Assembly: GCF_000277815.2 (NCBI RefSeq)
Contig: NC_018469.1
Location: 115,950 to 179,949, forward strand
From: Encephalitozoon hellem ATCC 50504
Lineage: Eukaryota > Microsporidia > Unikaryonidae
Direction of reading: 5' to 3'
Length of the DNA: 64,000 bases
Position numbers and translations under genes: made by a program. The notes under the pieces are model-generated. The model was not told where the DNA came from, made no database searches, and worked only from the letters and a program-made list of their open reading frames with translations. This document shows, in pieces, positions 16,566 through 26,638 of this stretch. Position 1 is the stretch's first letter, and every line of letters starts with the position of its first letter.

Positions 16566-16958
16566 TCACTCTAGTCCAAATCTTAAAACAGCCCGCTTCT
16601 CCATCTCGACTATATCTGCCAGAACGCCAAGGGGAATGTCCATGGCACTGTGCTCCTCAGGATCAGACAAAGAAAGAACCCCCTTTACACATCCTTTCTT
16701 CCTTATAGCCTGTCTTGTATTCTGAAACCATTTCTGGATAGACTTTGGATGGACATTAATAAGCAGTGCAAGATCAATTATTGTTTTCGAGGAAGGAAAT
16801 TTAGATATCTCGAATATTTTGTTCAGAACACATGTCTGCAACCTTGTCTTTCTCATCTGCTTTCCTGCACAGTATCTATTCATTTGAAATCCACTTAGTT
16901 TTAGAAGTCCAAGTGCTGCTTCTAATTCCCTCATATTTCTAGTTTTTTCACTAACCAT
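16566..16958 (-). CDS. Homeobox transcription factor
   Basis: A 130-residue protein with a homeodomain at about 35-90: RKTRLQTCVLNKIF (arm and helix 1), SKTIIDLALLINV (helix 2), then the recognition helix SIQKWFQNTRQAIRKK with the diagnostic WFQNxR (77-82). Encephalitozoon genomes carry about a dozen small homeobox genes of this type; which one this is cannot be told by eye. Outside the homeodomain are a short helical N-terminus and an acidic C-terminal part. The start ATG has no clean CCC signal; the ATG at residue 9 is possible. A 349-bp gene-free stretch lies upstream, unusually long here, and might hold its control region. Confidence 0.9.
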   Translation of the reverse strand: MVSEKTRNMRELEAALGLLKLSGFQMNRYCAGKQMRKTRLQTCVLNKIFEISKFPSSKTIIDLALLINVHPKSIQKWFQNTRQAIRKKGCVKGVLSLSDPEEHSAMDIPLGVLADIVEMEKRAVLRFGLE

Positions 16959-17307
16959 TTCCAGGAACCAAGGCTCTGCCTTTAAAAATAACTTGACGTC
17001 TTTCTACTCATTGATATATTAATTACTTCACATGTCATGTGTTGCAATCCTTCTTAAATTGTTAGTTCCTACAAAATTGACTTCTAATTAACATCATTTA
17101 CTCTTAATTTGGGAACTACGAATACCTGTTCACTATTTTGAAATTCATAGCCATTACTCTGTCCTCATCCACATTCCAGGATGGACTCTTAGACAACCTT
17201 CTACGGATGGACTCTTTGGCTTGGAACGCACATACCGTTTATCGGATTTCTGCCCTGTCCAACAGGCCTACCACAGTTCTGAATATCCTAAAAAGTATAG
17301 AACAAAT
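16959..17307. other. 349-bp gene-free interval with a 12-bp direct repeat
   Basis: This is the longest gene-free stretch inside the housekeeping part of the window, between the homeobox start and the GluRS stop. No ATG-started frame of useful size, tRNA or recognisable snRNA was seen. It is AT-rich on the homeobox side and more mixed near 17160-17280. The words at 17179-17190 and 17205-17216 are the same 12 bases (GGATGGACTCTT), 26 bp apart. An unrecognised small RNA or the homeobox promoter could lie here; neither is shown. Confidence 0.5.
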
Positions 17308-19236
17308 TTAATTGGATGTTCTTTTTTGCTTAGTAAAGGGTAGTAGATTAAATACTAAAAACCCGTCACAATAATAAAAGCCATTTCGTTCAAATTGTAT
17401 CACTTCGCCTTCCTTGATATTTGCTACTGCTGACTCTGCATACCAATATTCCCTTCTAACGGAATCCTTGTTGAACTTCATAGACAGGTCCTCGGTATCC
17501 TCGTCATTCATAAGGTTGCCGTACTCGGCAAGCTCGACAATTACCGACCCTCTCTTAGAAACCCAAGATATCTTATTTTTTGTCTGCTTGAAGTCTCCCT
17601 CGGGATTCAGAACAACCTCCATCCTTGTAACCATCCCATTCACAACAGTTTTTTTCTTTACAATCGCGTTTCCCCAGTTCATCAGCGTAAACTCCTCAGA
17701 CTCCTCAAGTATTTTGCCATCCTCCTGAGAAAGCAATATCAGGTTCGAATAGAAAACCTCCTTCACCCCAAGATTCCCATTCTTCCTGTGCTTGGGAACT
17801 TCCATCACATACTCAGACACGCCTTGAATGTACACTTCCACAACATCTCTCTGCTGGACACAGAAATATCTTGGTGCAACTGGATCCATCTTCTTCTTAT
17901 TCATTGCCCAGACCTTGTCCCAGGATATGGTGCAGGTCTTTTGGGAGACCCCCTGCATCAGTATGTACTCTCTAAGAACCTCCATGCTCATTCCAAGCCT
18001 TTTTATTCCTGCAACCGTCGCAAGCCTTGGGTCGCTCCATCCAGACACAAACCCATTGTCGACATAGTACTTAAGCTTTCTTTTGCTGAGGACAGTGTTC
18101 TCAAAGTTGAGTCTCGAGAAGTCGTGGATCTTGGGTCTATTACTAAGATGGAGATTATCAATAAACCAGTAATACTGCTGATTTCTGTCTCTGTATTCAT
18201 TTGTTCTGAGAGATAATGTAACCCCCTCGAGACTGTCAACTATAGGGCATGCAAAGTCATATGTAGGATAGACTTTGTACTTGTCTCCCGTTCTGTGATG
18301 GGGAGATACGTTCATTCTAAAAATAACAGGATCCCTCATGGCCTTATTGCAGTTAGACATGTCGATTTTTGCCCTTAAGCAGTATCCAGAAGCCTTTCCC
18401 GCAATCATCTCCTTGAATATCCTCCTACTTTCTTCTGCGCTTGTGCTCCTACACTTCGACTCGATGCCTTTTCCTCTCTCGTCCCTCATTACCTCTTGCG
18501 GAGTGTTATCTGTATAAGCCTTTCCCTCATCAATCAAGAAAAAGGCCAAGTCTATTATTTTCTCAAAGTAATCACTGGTGTGCGAAAGTGTGTATTCCCT
18601 GATTCCCAAAAGGTTAAGATCCTCCAATATCCCTCTCTCAAACTTCTCTTCTTCCTTCTCGGGGTTTGTATCGTCAAACCTAACTAGGAGCTTGCCTTTT
18701 CCTTTGCTTGCAAAATACCAGTTCAGCAGCGCCGCCCTTGCGTGTCCAATATGAAGACGCCCGTTGGGCTCAGGGGGGAACCTTGTCACAACATCTCCGG
18801 AGGGCCCGTCTATATCAAGATTCCCCTGCTCTTTATTGCGGCCAGCGTTAAAGTCCTTAAGCAAGCACTTGTTTGCTTTGAATTGCTCAAAATACATCTT
18901 GCAAACGTCAGGAAACTTTTCCATCTCCTTCTTGTCCTTCATGAGCTTGGTGAGAACTTGGTTTATGTTAATCATTCCAAATATAATGTCTTTCAGCTCG
19001 TCAGAATCGATCTTGTCTACAAGAGAGTTTAGTGATACCAAAAAGTCTATTCCCTCTTCACGGCCAAATCCTATGGAATAGGATTCGAGAGCACCTGCTA
19101 CACCTGGAGGAAAAGCCTCCTTGGGAACCTTTTCCAATGCATTATAATACACCGGGGGGTCTGCAGGCTCTCTCCCGTACTTCTTCATCAAAATGTAGTT
19201 GACAAGCTCCTCTTTGAGTTCCGGTTTTCCATCCAT
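17308..19236 (-). CDS. GLN4-like GluRS: Glutamyl-tRNA synthetase, cytosolic
   Basis: A 642-residue class I synthetase that charges tRNA-Glu, of the archaeal/eukaryotic GluRS/GlnRS type. A helical N-terminal appendage (about 1-140) precedes the Rossmann core, which opens VTRFPPEPNGRLHIGHARAA with HIGH at about 162-165. RFDDTNPEKE follows, and SKRKLKY serves as the KMSKS-type loop. A beta-barrel anticodon-binding domain fills the C-terminal third. GlnRS shares this fold. I prefer GluRS from the overall pattern (RFDDTNPEKE, REYTLSHTSDYF), but GlnRS should be kept in mind. The open frame starts at GTG 19317; ATG 19236 preceded by TATTTTGGCCC was chosen. Divergent from DNA ligase. Confidence 0.82.
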   Translation of the reverse strand: MDGKPELKEELVNYILMKKYGREPADPPVYYNALEKVPKEAFPPGVAGALESYSIGFGREEGIDFLVSLNSLVDKIDSDELKDIIFGMININQVLTKLMKDKKEMEKFPDVCKMYFEQFKANKCLLKDFNAGRNKEQGNLDIDGPSGDVVTRFPPEPNGRLHIGHARAALLNWYFASKGKGKLLVRFDDTNPEKEEEKFERGILEDLNLLGIREYTLSHTSDYFEKIIDLAFFLIDEGKAYTDNTPQEVMRDERGKGIESKCRSTSAEESRRIFKEMIAGKASGYCLRAKIDMSNCNKAMRDPVIFRMNVSPHHRTGDKYKVYPTYDFACPIVDSLEGVTLSLRTNEYRDRNQQYYWFIDNLHLSNRPKIHDFSRLNFENTVLSKRKLKYYVDNGFVSGWSDPRLATVAGIKRLGMSMEVLREYILMQGVSQKTCTISWDKVWAMNKKKMDPVAPRYFCVQQRDVVEVYIQGVSEYVMEVPKHRKNGNLGVKEVFYSNLILLSQEDGKILEESEEFTLMNWGNAIVKKKTVVNGMVTRMEVVLNPEGDFKQTKNKISWVSKRGSVIVELAEYGNLMNDEDTEDLSMKFNKDSVRREYWYAESAVANIKEGEVIQFERNGFYYCDGFLVFNLLPFTKQKRTSN

Positions 19237-19328
19237 TTTGTTTAATGGGCCAAAATATTGGAATCTATTCGTAAGGCTTGAAGAAACAAATTCTACGGAT
19301 GATATTGGGCAGGCCACGAACCCTTAGG

Positions 19329-21098
19329 ATGAGCAAAATTTTGTTTTCCGACTTCTGTGCCACATTAGAAAAAATAAACCTGACAACTAAGCGCCTTGAA
19401 ATTCAGTCTATTCTGACGGACTATCTGAAGGAGGTATGCAAGACCCATCCACAATCGCTGGCTCCTGCCCTATATTTATCTACCGGAATGGTGTATCCAG
19501 AATATTTCAATAAGGAGCTTGGCGTTGGAGAGAACATGCTTGTAAGCGTTGTTGCAGAGTTCACAGGAAAGTCCATAAAAAACATTAGGAGCGAGTATTC
19601 GAAAGTAGGGGACTTGGGGACAATAGCAATGAAGTGCAGGGTGTCACAGCTGTTCATACCAAAGACACAACTAGAGGTAATGGATGTGTTTCTTGGAATG
19701 AGGAGAATAGTGGGCGAGGAGGGCCCGAAGTCTTCTTCTTCGAAGAAAAGAATCATTCTTGGAATGATGGTCAAATGCTCACCATTGGAATCTAAATATC
19801 TCGTAAGATTAATTGAAGGAAGACTCAAAATAGGATTAGCCCTCAAGACTGTGCTAATAAGCCTTGGAAATGTATTTTCTAGTGACAAAGCCGATGAGAT
19901 CAAGGCGGCATTCAATCGCCAGCCAGACATAGGAAGGCTGGCAGAGTGCATACTTGATCATGGAATGGAGAATCTCGCCGTAAGGTTCCAAGTTACCCCC
20001 GGAATTCCCTTAAAGCCCATGCTAGCAAATCCTTCGAAAGATCTGACATCTGCATTCAAAAGGGTCGAAAATAAAAGCTTTGCTTGTGAATATAAGTATG
20101 ATGGGGAGAGGGTCCAGATTCATAAGTTTGGCAGCAGCATAGAGACATTCAGTAGAAACTCTGAGAAAACAACAGAGAAGTATCCTGACCTGATGGATCT
20201 GTATAATATATCTGACAAGGACTTTATTATTGATGGAGAGATTGTCGCATATGACAGAAGAGAGGGCAAGATTCTTCCATTCCAAGTACTGACGACAAGG
20301 AAGAGGAAGAGAGTGGAAAGCAGCAAAATAGATGTGCATGTGTGCGTGTTTGCATTTGATCTAATATATTTTGATGGAAAGGCATATATTGACGAGGTGC
20401 TAGAGGAAAGGCGAAGAGTGCTACACAGCTCATTCCGAGAAGTGGAGGGGAGGTTTCAGTTTGCTGAGTTCAGGGATTGCGAGACGCCGGAGGATGCTGA
20501 GACATTCTTCAGTACATCTGTCGAAAAAGGATTTGAGGGAATAATGGTGAAGACACTGGGGCCTGATACAACCTATCTGCCATCGCAGAGAAGCAACAAA
20601 TGGATAAAGATTAAGAAGGACTACTTGGAAAGCATGTCGGACTCTTTGGATTTAGTTGTAATGGGAGCATATTACGGAAAGGGAAAGCGAACTGGGTTTT
20701 ACGGGGGGTTTCTGCTTGGGGTGTACAATGACGAAGAGGAGAAGTTTGAAGCTCTATGTAAGATTGGAACTGGATTTGATGATAGCATCCTATCGAAGCT
20801 TTATGAGCAGCTAAGTAGCAATCTTTGTAGCGCACCCAAGAACTATTCGTATAAGGAGTCTGTCAAGCCAGATGTTTGGGTTGAAGCCAAGTATGTATGG
20901 GAGGTCAGGGCTGCAGGGATGTCTCTGTCTCCAATATATAATGCTGGAGGGAGCAGAAATGGAAAGGGAATATCACTAAGGTTTCCCAGGTTTATAAGGG
21001 AAAGAGATGATAAGGGCGTAAAGGAGGCAACTACTTCCTCCCAGGTTTATCAGATGTACCTGGACTCTAAGGTTGAGAATTCTGAGGAATTCTATTGA
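19329..21098 (+). CDS. LIG1: ATP-dependent DNA ligase I
   Basis: A 589-residue replicative DNA ligase that joins Okazaki fragments and repair nicks. An N-terminal DNA-binding domain (about 1-220) leads into the adenylation domain, whose nucleotidyl lysine lies in CEYKYDGERVQ (K256), with FEGIMVK further on and the closing motif KIKKDYL. The OB-fold follows, with SLSPIYNAGG and SLRFPRF as in ligase I. The C-terminus is short. The long N-terminal PCNA-binding/regulatory extension of animal and yeast ligase I is nearly absent. The frame opens at TTG 19278; ATG 19329 after GAACCCTTAGG was chosen over ATG 19299. Confidence 0.95.
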   Translation: MSKILFSDFCATLEKINLTTKRLEIQSILTDYLKEVCKTHPQSLAPALYLSTGMVYPEYFNKELGVGENMLVSVVAEFTGKSIKNIRSEYSKVGDLGTIAMKCRVSQLFIPKTQLEVMDVFLGMRRIVGEEGPKSSSSKKRIILGMMVKCSPLESKYLVRLIEGRLKIGLALKTVLISLGNVFSSDKADEIKAAFNRQPDIGRLAECILDHGMENLAVRFQVTPGIPLKPMLANPSKDLTSAFKRVENKSFACEYKYDGERVQIHKFGSSIETFSRNSEKTTEKYPDLMDLYNISDKDFIIDGEIVAYDRREGKILPFQVLTTRKRKRVESSKIDVHVCVFAFDLIYFDGKAYIDEVLEERRRVLHSSFREVEGRFQFAEFRDCETPEDAETFFSTSVEKGFEGIMVKTLGPDTTYLPSQRSNKWIKIKKDYLESMSDSLDLVVMGAYYGKGKRTGFYGGFLLGVYNDEEEKFEALCKIGTGFDDSILSKLYEQLSSNLCSAPKNYSYKESVKPDVWVEAKYVWEVRAAGMSLSPIYNAGGSRNGKGISLRFPRFIRERDDKGVKEATTSSQVYQMYLDSKVENSEEFY

Positions 21099-21155
21099 TT
21101 AATAGAGCAATGTGTTTTCAAAAAATTTTAAGTTTATGTTTTAGTTTTGACCCCA

Positions 21156-23276
21156 ATGGAACGTATGGAAGGTGGGTTTGAAAGCAGCCATCAGGATAGG
21201 GAAGACCTTCCTCCGAGGTCTATCATCGATGAGAATAACTACTATAGATCCACTTTATTCGCCATTCCTGAAAAGCAGGATATAATAAGAACCTCGGGGA
21301 TTCCCTTTGTTATTAATGTAATACCAGAAAACTACGAGGAGGAGGATATTCCACTGTGCTCAGATGATATAATCCGGTGTGAATACTGCAAATCCTACTT
21401 GAATCCTTTTGTTGAGATCATTCCTCCAGGCTTGAAGTGGAAGTGCAATGTTTGCCTATCAATCAATGATTTGGTTACTGCATTCCAGGTTACTAGCAGA
21501 GGCATAACCAGAGATGGCGATTTGTTTGATCCAAGAGCAAACTCAATCCATAACTACAGCTATTACAATAGAACAGAATTAAGAAGCACTGTGTATGAAC
21601 TGGAGGCGCCGCCAAACTATTCACTCAAAACCCCATCTCCTCCGCTGATATGTTTCCTCATAGAGGTGACATTTGAGAGTATGAAGTATAGGTCTGTCGA
21701 TGCCGTCATGAGAAGCATTGCTGGGGGGCTGAACTCAAAATCCTTTGATCCAAGGTCAAGGATGATGTTTGCGTTCTTCGACTCGTCTGTATATCTTTTG
21801 AAAAGAAACGGGGACTTCTCTGTAATCTCAGATGCAACATATATCCCCTTCTTTCTAGAAGAAGACTTTCTGCTACCTCTTGATCATCACCTTGATATCG
21901 ATGGGGTAGAGAAGTTCTTCATAGAAAATAAACCCACGAGAAACAACTATGGAGATGCATTAAGGATCGTTCAGAACATACTTGGGGCTACTGGAGGATG
22001 TATAATTTCCTTTTTGGCAACACATCCAAATGTTGGGCCTGGATCTGTAGATACTAATCAGTACGAGCTAAGGTGTAAGTCTGTGTTCTATAAGGAGATA
22101 TCGGTGCATTTGTCCAAGCAGGGAATATCTGTTACACAGTTTTTATTTCCCCGACTTGGAATAGAACTTCCTACTCTTAGCGTGCTGAGCAAATACACCG
22201 GAGGGATGCTTTATTACTATCCAAATTTCGACGGAAGTGATCCTGCATTTGCTACAAAACTGGCGAATGACCTGGCCTCGCACCTTGACTTGAACTTAGG
22301 GCTGTATGGAATGTGCAGAGTCAGAACTAGCAAGTGTGTCTTTATAAAAGAGTACTTCGGCTCTCTGCATCATAGATCGGAAGACCTGATATCGTTTTCT
22401 ACATTCTTTCCTCCCCACTCATTTAGCTTCGAAATAGATGTATCCAGAGAAGAAGGGACTAGGGGTGTTTGTTTCCAAGTAGCCATTCTTAGGACACTCA
22501 GGACTGGTGAGAGGAGAATCCGGGTCGTGAATTTTTGTATAGATAGGGTGGCCAGGTCACTATACAGCATTGTAGATCCATATGCAATAGCACATGCACT
22601 TGCACTAAAGGCTTTCTTCTTCGAATCAAGATCTAAAGGCGGAGGAAATGAGTACCTCAGCAAGTCGATGAAGGATATTGTAAAGTCATACAAGCAACTC
22701 TCCAACACAACAACCCTTCTTCCAGCATCTCTTGAAGTTCTTCCCATGCTCGTCCTGTCGCTCTGCAAATCAATTCCCCTCAGGCCTGCATCTTACACAC
22801 CTATGGACTACAAGTCGTATTATATATATCTGTTATCCAACTCATACCCAAAACTTGTTGATACTATGATTTATCCAACGCTTCTTCCTCTGCACAGGCT
22901 AGATTCTGTACAGCCACTCAATCTTACCTTGAACTGCCTTGAAACAAATGGGCTGTATCTTCTGGACACCGGCGTGACTATATTTTTCTTTGTAGCTAGA
23001 GATTGCGACCCGTCTCTCCCGAATCTATTATTTGATCCCTCCATAGGGTCTGAGAGATTCATCTTTGACCCTGAGAAAAATGAGTACAGTGACTCTGTTT
23101 GCAAGATAATCAAGGAGTTGAGGAGCAACAGGTATTTAACTCCAAACTATGTTCTAGTGAGAGATGATGGTATAAGCAGCATATACAGGGATATCTTCTT
23201 CACCTACTTTGTGGAGGACGAATCCCATGGTCTTCCATCCTATTCTAGATACCTTGAGTTGCTGAGAGCCCAATAA
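21156..23276 (+). CDS. SEC24: Sec24-type COPII cargo adaptor (first copy)
   Basis: A 706-residue COPII coat protein that selects cargo on ER exit vesicles. The zinc finger RCEYCKSYLNPF...KWKCNVC (cysteines 75, 78, 97, 100) with the R-x-YLNPF form is typical of Sec24 rather than Sec23. The trunk domain starts SPPLICFLIEVTFESMK, and the beta-sandwich, helical (LLPASLEVLPMLVLSLCKS) and gelsolin-like (GLYLLDTGVTIFFFV) parts follow in the expected order. The proline-rich N-terminal tail of larger Sec24 proteins is short. A second Sec24 lies at 51102-53246. The frame opens at TTG 21147; ATG 21156, with CCCCA directly before it and AAAATTTT further up, is the start. Confidence 0.88.
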   Translation: MERMEGGFESSHQDREDLPPRSIIDENNYYRSTLFAIPEKQDIIRTSGIPFVINVIPENYEEEDIPLCSDDIIRCEYCKSYLNPFVEIIPPGLKWKCNVCLSINDLVTAFQVTSRGITRDGDLFDPRANSIHNYSYYNRTELRSTVYELEAPPNYSLKTPSPPLICFLIEVTFESMKYRSVDAVMRSIAGGLNSKSFDPRSRMMFAFFDSSVYLLKRNGDFSVISDATYIPFFLEEDFLLPLDHHLDIDGVEKFFIENKPTRNNYGDALRIVQNILGATGGCIISFLATHPNVGPGSVDTNQYELRCKSVFYKEISVHLSKQGISVTQFLFPRLGIELPTLSVLSKYTGGMLYYYPNFDGSDPAFATKLANDLASHLDLNLGLYGMCRVRTSKCVFIKEYFGSLHHRSEDLISFSTFFPPHSFSFEIDVSREEGTRGVCFQVAILRTLRTGERRIRVVNFCIDRVARSLYSIVDPYAIAHALALKAFFFESRSKGGGNEYLSKSMKDIVKSYKQLSNTTTLLPASLEVLPMLVLSLCKSIPLRPASYTPMDYKSYYIYLLSNSYPKLVDTMIYPTLLPLHRLDSVQPLNLTLNCLETNGLYLLDTGVTIFFFVARDCDPSLPNLLFDPSIGSERFIFDPEKNEYSDSVCKIIKELRSNRYLTPNYVLVRDDGISSIYRDIFFTYFVEDESHGLPSYSRYLELLRAQ

Positions 23277-23346
23277 AGATTGTTCTGGAAAGCTTTTTAA
23301 TACATATTCTGAGGGATGTTCAAAAGCCTTGCTAGGTCTCCCCCCA

Positions 23347-26115
23347 ATGCAAAGGGAGTTGGAGATTCTTATAACCAGGCTCAAAACCATGGCCATAGCC
23401 GATAGCCACGAGGATTATAACTACCTAGTGTCATGCGCAGACAAATGCAACAACAAGTCAAGGATATTCGAGCTTCTAAGAAGTAAGAATAATTCCCCTG
23501 TAGAGGTGGCACCTTTGTTGTTTACATTTACATCTAAGCTGGAGCCGGAATCCGATGAGGAGTTGCTCTCTAAGATAACAGATTTTATCAGAGGATGTAA
23601 GGGGGCCTCACGAGATACTTCTGAATGGATGGTAAAGATTCTATTTTTAATTCTGGAGAAGATCAAGGAAAAGAGGAAGGATTCTGGAATGAGGCTGAGA
23701 CTCCTTGAATGCATCAGGATTTATGGAGAAGACATAAACTTAGTTAATCACATAATCGATCTCATGTGCACAAAGAACAGCGGAGACATCGTCGGGTCGA
23801 TACTTGAATCTATTCCCTCTATATCAAAGGAGTTCATTGAGTGCTCTATGAAGCAAGACAATCCAGTGCTGCTGAAGAATCTGTCTATTGTCCTTCCTCT
23901 CCTTTCAGAAAGGGATATAGGCCTTTTTGTAAACTATGAGTTTTTTGACGAGCTTCTTGACTCTGAACACTTTTTCATGAGGAACTGCTTTCTAGAGATA
24001 TGTGTGAACCTTGTGGAATACTTTGAGAAGGGAAGAATGGCTGAGAAGATAAATGGGGTTATAAACAGGGTTGTAGAAAGGCTGCTGGATACATATTTTT
24101 TGACAAGATACAAGGCTCTTCAGGTTCTTGGGAGTCTCTTCCAAAAAAACTCAATACCTGCTGAAAGAAGGCATGAGGTTATCCGAGAGATTGGAGGGAG
24201 AGTGGTGGATAAAGCTGTTGTGGTCAGAAAGAAAGCCATCAGTATCTGCTCTGGGATACTGATGAAATATCCCCTTGCACCTGAGAAGAGTCCTGAAAAA
24301 AAGAACTCGGAGAATGGAGGTCATGAGAACAGCGTCAGCAACACGGAGGATAAGGAAAAAAAAGGAAGGGAGGAGCACTGCGAAGGCCTAAATGGGTTTT
24401 ATGATGTAATGAGGGAGATACAAGACAACGTCCTTGTCCTTTTGAATTCTGGGACAAAATCAGAGATCAGTGAATGTATCGAATTTATAAAGCTCTCTTT
24501 CTACTACAGAATAGATGGATCCAAGGAGGCATTTGAGTCACTGTTCGACCTTGTGTGGACACACGATTTGGAGCTTTTAGTTCTGTCGTTCCGAGATCTT
24601 ATCATGCAAATGAAGATGAGTGGTGTTGGCTTGTTCTGGTTTTTCAAGGAATTTGTAAGAAGAGAAGGAAACTATTCGTTTGAAAAGATGCTTGGCGAGA
24701 TCAATTCTCGTGGGTATATAGACAAATTGCTTACATCTGAGCTCTGCAGTATGTTTCTAAAGGAGGCCCATTTGTTTGAAGCATCCTATCTATTGAGACA
24801 TATTGGCAGGCCTCTTACAGTGGATGCATACCGCACCTTACTCCTGTTCTGCACAAGACTATTATTTTCCGTACAGGGAGAAAAAGACTTGCTCGAGATG
24901 CTTTCTGTATACAAGAACATAATCCAGATAAAGATTCGGGAAAGAGTTGAATTTGATGGAGATATAGTTGAGACACTCATCAAGAACCTATCGAAGATGA
25001 CGTTCTTTGAGCACCAAGTAACCGAGATAACTGTTTCTGTGATATATTCGATTAGCAGGTTTCCAGAAAAGAGTGGCATAATGTTACTTGAGAAGCTTTG
25101 CATGATGGAAAAGAGCATTCTTAAGGCCATTTCTGTGGTGGGATGTATTGGAATAAAGCATATGCAATATCTAGATATGCTGGAAAGGTTGGTAAAGTCT
25201 AATAGAATAAAGGTCAAAGTTGACAAAGCTGTAATTACTCCGGAAATAGTGGAGAGAAGAAGAAGTATTAATGCATCGAGGCAGAGTATCAGTACTATTC
25301 TTGAGGAAGATAAAGATGGAAACAACACGGCTGTGAGCGACCCGGGTCTTGACAAAGACATCTCTTCTAAAATTGGAGACAGGAGTGAGGAGGAGATTGT
25401 TGACTTCTTCTTCTATATCAAAGAGAAGGAAATGCTTTATGGAAGAAGCATTCTTTCGATCTTTAAGCAAATTGTTGAGGAAGGATGCCACTCCAGCGAT
25501 GAGGAAATTCAAGTTGCAGCACATGTTTCTCTTTGCAGGCTTATGTGTGTCAGCTTTGAATTCTTTAATGAGCATTACGATTTCTTCATTCGTTCGATGA
25601 ATCATTCCGTTCCCAGGATCAGAGCAAATGCCGTTGTTGCCATGGGGGATTTTCTGTTGAACTACAACACCACTGCCGAGAAGCACACCTATCTTCTCCT
25701 TGAATTACTCAGCGATGCGAACTCTGATGTCAGGAAAAATGCCCTCCTTGTGGTCCACAACCTACTTATGAAGAACATTCTCAAGATTAAGGGATATGGT
25801 GTTAAGCTTACACTGCTTTTAGCAGATGAAAATAGAGAGATCAAAGAAATGGCAGAGAACCTTCTGATACAAATGTCAAAGAAGGAGAACATGATGGCCA
25901 TTCTTCTCTATGAGACAATAATCGAGGGAGGAGGTCAGCTGCCTCTGGTAATAGATTTTCTTGCAGATTTGGTGAGTGAAAAGCTGAAAGAAAGTTTATT
26001 CTTAAAGGCTCTGAAATCAAAAGTTGATGGGGAAACCTTAAAGACTCTCCACAATGCTTTTAGTCTGGATGCAAAGGCTATAGGGGGTGGAATGCTACCG
26101 GGGGAATCTAAATAA
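23347..26115 (+). CDS. CND1: Condensin complex subunit 1 (Cnd1/Ycs4/NCAPD2)
   Basis: A 922-residue HEAT-repeat protein, the D-type regulatory subunit of condensin, which compacts mitotic chromosomes. The clearest match is near the C-terminus: VPRIRANAVVAMGDFLLNYN, then LLSDANSDVRKNALLVV, LLMKNILKIKGY and LLADENREIKEMAENL. This follows the Cnd1 region for condensin docking in sequence and spacing. Yeast Ycs4 has 1,176 residues. A low-complexity acidic and lysine-rich insert lies around 315-350. The start ATG 23347 is preceded by CTCCCCCCA; the open frame itself extends to TTG 23329. Another condensin subunit, Cnd2, is encoded 2.6 kb downstream. Confidence 0.85.
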   Translation: MQRELEILITRLKTMAIADSHEDYNYLVSCADKCNNKSRIFELLRSKNNSPVEVAPLLFTFTSKLEPESDEELLSKITDFIRGCKGASRDTSEWMVKILFLILEKIKEKRKDSGMRLRLLECIRIYGEDINLVNHIIDLMCTKNSGDIVGSILESIPSISKEFIECSMKQDNPVLLKNLSIVLPLLSERDIGLFVNYEFFDELLDSEHFFMRNCFLEICVNLVEYFEKGRMAEKINGVINRVVERLLDTYFLTRYKALQVLGSLFQKNSIPAERRHEVIREIGGRVVDKAVVVRKKAISICSGILMKYPLAPEKSPEKKNSENGGHENSVSNTEDKEKKGREEHCEGLNGFYDVMREIQDNVLVLLNSGTKSEISECIEFIKLSFYYRIDGSKEAFESLFDLVWTHDLELLVLSFRDLIMQMKMSGVGLFWFFKEFVRREGNYSFEKMLGEINSRGYIDKLLTSELCSMFLKEAHLFEASYLLRHIGRPLTVDAYRTLLLFCTRLLFSVQGEKDLLEMLSVYKNIIQIKIRERVEFDGDIVETLIKNLSKMTFFEHQVTEITVSVIYSISRFPEKSGIMLLEKLCMMEKSILKAISVVGCIGIKHMQYLDMLERLVKSNRIKVKVDKAVITPEIVERRRSINASRQSISTILEEDKDGNNTAVSDPGLDKDISSKIGDRSEEEIVDFFFYIKEKEMLYGRSILSIFKQIVEEGCHSSDEEIQVAAHVSLCRLMCVSFEFFNEHYDFFIRSMNHSVPRIRANAVVAMGDFLLNYNTTAEKHTYLLLELLSDANSDVRKNALLVVHNLLMKNILKIKGYGVKLTLLLADENREIKEMAENLLIQMSKKENMMAILLYETIIEGGGQLPLVIDFLADLVSEKLKESLFLKALKSKVDGETLKTLHNAFSLDAKAIGGGMLPGESK

Positions 26116-26158
26116 AACAATCAAAGTCTAAGCTTGGTGTCTATTTAAGAGATCTGGA

Positions 26159-26605
26159 CTACGTATTCCAGGGTGCTCTCTTGAAGACTTTAGTGTTGGG
26201 GATTTTTTTATACAATCTCCTGTATGCCTCATGTATATGTGAAGGAAGCAGAGGGCCTTCCTCATGACGCTCTTCCTGAACCTTCTTTGCTATTTCTATC
26301 ATCTCTCCCACAAAGACCTTTGCAAGTCCGCAGACTGCAATTACAAAGTTAGGATTAACTGCCTGTCCTATTACACTGCTTATATACTTCTTAATTGCAG
26401 CTTTTGGAAATCCACTTCCCCGAAACTTTTCATATCTATGTAGCTCCTCTTCAGACATGGCACCTGTGATGGAGTGCAGACGCCCTGGATCCTCTTTTTT
26501 GTATGTAGAGTCATCCGTCATGAGATTGAGATCATCTGATTCTGTATCTGACTGAAGATCCTTGGTATTCTGTTCCTTCTCTACTTCATCATTACTTTCG
26601 CTCAT
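26159..26605 (-). CDS. TAF11: TFIID subunit TAF11 (histone fold)
   Basis: A 148-residue TFIID subunit. After an acidic N-terminus rich in D, E and S, the TAF11 histone-fold domain runs from about 55 to the end: EEELHRYEKFRGSGFPKAA, IKKYISSVIGQAVNPNFVIA, VCGLAKVFVGEMIE, and LLPSHIHEAYRRLYKK. This matches human TAF11 (YEMFRRSAFPKAA, SGISKVFVGE, LQPKHMREAVRRL). TAF11 pairs with TAF13, which I did not see in this window. The frame continues upstream to TTG 26683 inside the next gene, but ATG 26605 after TTAACCCTTATA was chosen. That leaves 33 bp to the divergent start of the neighbour. Confidence 0.93.
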   Translation of the reverse strand: MSESNDEVEKEQNTKDLQSDTESDDLNLMTDDSTYKKEDPGRLHSITGAMSEEELHRYEKFRGSGFPKAAIKKYISSVIGQAVNPNFVIAVCGLAKVFVGEMIEIAKKVQEERHEEGPLLPSHIHEAYRRLYKKIPNTKVFKRAPWNT

Positions 26606-26638
26606 TATAAGGGTTAATTCCTGGGCAAAGATGGCCCC

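Noticed and set aside
17179..17216. The 12-bp direct repeat as target-site duplication of a mobile element
   Set aside because: The repeats are only 26 bp apart with no element between them, and no transposase or terminal repeat was found.
16959..17307. An snRNA or RNase P RNA in the long spacer
   Set aside because: I looked for U2, U5, U6, U3 and RNase P core words on both strands and did not see a convincing set.
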